DNA of 64,000 bases from Forficula auricularia (taxonomy: Eukaryota > Arthropoda > Insecta > Dermaptera > Forficulidae), in NCBI GenBank assembly GCA_024734495.1, contig JALMQS010000075.1, positions 11,253,401 through 11,317,400 on the forward strand, read 5' to 3'. This document shows positions 63,303-64,000 of the stretch, in pieces. Position numbers and translations under genes: made by a program. The notes below the pieces were generated by a model. The model was given only the letters and a program-made list of their open reading frames with translations, had not been told where the DNA came from and ran no database searches. Position 1 is the first letter of the stretch, and the number at the start of each line of letters is the position of its first letter.

Positions 63303-64000
63303 TGCAATGGTCCTGTGGATTGAACCATAATTTATTTTTAATAATTAATTAAATTCTTATTTTTATTCATCATTAAGTCTAATTGAGGCAATCAATTGAT
63401 CATCAAACAAGGGAGACTTATGAGTTCTGGGAAGGCGTAGCAATGACCGGTGATTAACAACATAGAAGACCATTGACATGAGCAAGTTCCGCAAGTCGTC
63501 ATTGTCATGAGAGAGAGTGAGCATCTACTGCTATCAAGTGCTCAGAATATCTCTACACAAATACTGTAATATTCAAGTTCCGTAGTCATTGTCAGGAGAG
63601 AGAGTGAGCATCTACTGCTATCAAGTGCTCAGAATATATCTACACAAATACTGTTATATTCAAGTTCTGCAAGTCATTGACATGACATGAGTGAGGAGAA
63701 TTGACAATTAACATTCTATTATTATTACCACAGCGAGAGAGCCAAAAGCTGCAACTTCTCCTGATATATCTATATATGTTCTATATTCCTTTCTTCATCG
63801 AGTAACCTTCGTCATCTAAGGCCCAGTATTAATGGTACACGTTCGTCGCTAATACCAGGACTTCCGGCATACAAGGCGCATACCGCTGATATATATATAA
63901 TTATCTACATTGAGACCCGAGAAGCACACCTTCGAAGTCGGCGCTCAAACCCATTATATATATATTATTCTCACCGGCCGTTCTTCAGCAGCGACGAGTC
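63303..64000 (+). repeat. Right LTR (cut by the window edge)
   Basis: Same start TGCAATGGTCC as the left LTR and colinear with 59568-60265. Confidence 0.93.

Larger units (their letters stand above)
59568..64000 (+). mobile_element. Non-autonomous LTR retrotransposon (runs off the window)
   Basis: Left LTR at 59568, right LTR from 63303 to the window edge. The 698 bp that can be compared differ at only two positions by my count and need no gaps, so the insertion is young. The internal region (~2.9 kb) carries one ORF and no protease, reverse transcriptase, RNase H or integrase. A purine stretch (gtcggagg) precedes the right LTR. I could not identify a clear tRNA primer site after the left LTR. 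Confidence 0.88.

Overview
This is a 64 kb piece of an AT-rich, repeat-dense insect nuclear genome. The insect call rests on a tandem array of ecdysteroid-kinase-like (EcKL, EcKinase/CHK-type) genes, a family expanded in insects, plus an arthropod-like 18S rRNA fragment and a mix of mariner, hAT, RTE, Jockey/CR1-like, Penelope and SINE relics. I could not place it to order. The window holds one 85-base run of Ns (33473-33557), so it is a draft scaffold.

Host genes. Four EcKL genes lie in the same orientation on the minus strand: D (51747-52940), C (48496-49695), B (43717-44952) and A (30727-35457). B, C and D are single coding exons of about 400 codons. A is split: exon 1 (35099-35457) joins exon 2 (30727-31588) in phase, across a 3.5 kb intron filled with transposons and the assembly gap. 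Together they encode 406 aa. I found no other convincing host gene.

Region by region. 0-25 kb is gene-free: a LINE tail with a tandem duplication, an internally deleted mariner with intact ends, a 0.9 kb degenerate TATAATGGAA satellite, hAT-type MITEs and transposase relics, and two opposed arrays of ~119 bp repeats around a 1.5 kb centre (foldback-like). 25-30.3 kb is a nested Penelope-like (PLE) block: two head-to-tail minus-strand copies, a hammerhead-like motif in the terminal repeat of the first, a solo LTR inside the reverse transcriptase, a PLE tail-only insertion, and an insertion carrying ~330 bp of 18S rRNA fused to a PLE-type tail. 30.7-53 kb is the EcKL array with transposon-filled spacers (long-TIR element, SINEs, a pair of ~600 bp MITEs, an LTR-like piece, a tRNA-like cloverleaf). 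53.1-55.3 kb is a young 5'-truncated RTE LINE with a 12 bp target duplication, 154 bp upstream of the gene D start codon. 59.6-64 kb is a young non-autonomous LTR retrotransposon whose only ORF is a gag-like protein with a heptad-repeat coiled coil.

The most unusual signals are the family of short, inverted PLE tail-only insertions that keep hammerhead-like cores and have their own target-site duplications, the 18S-PLE chimera, and the LTR element that encodes only a coiled-coil protein. Identifications come from reading translations and motifs by eye; no database search was run.
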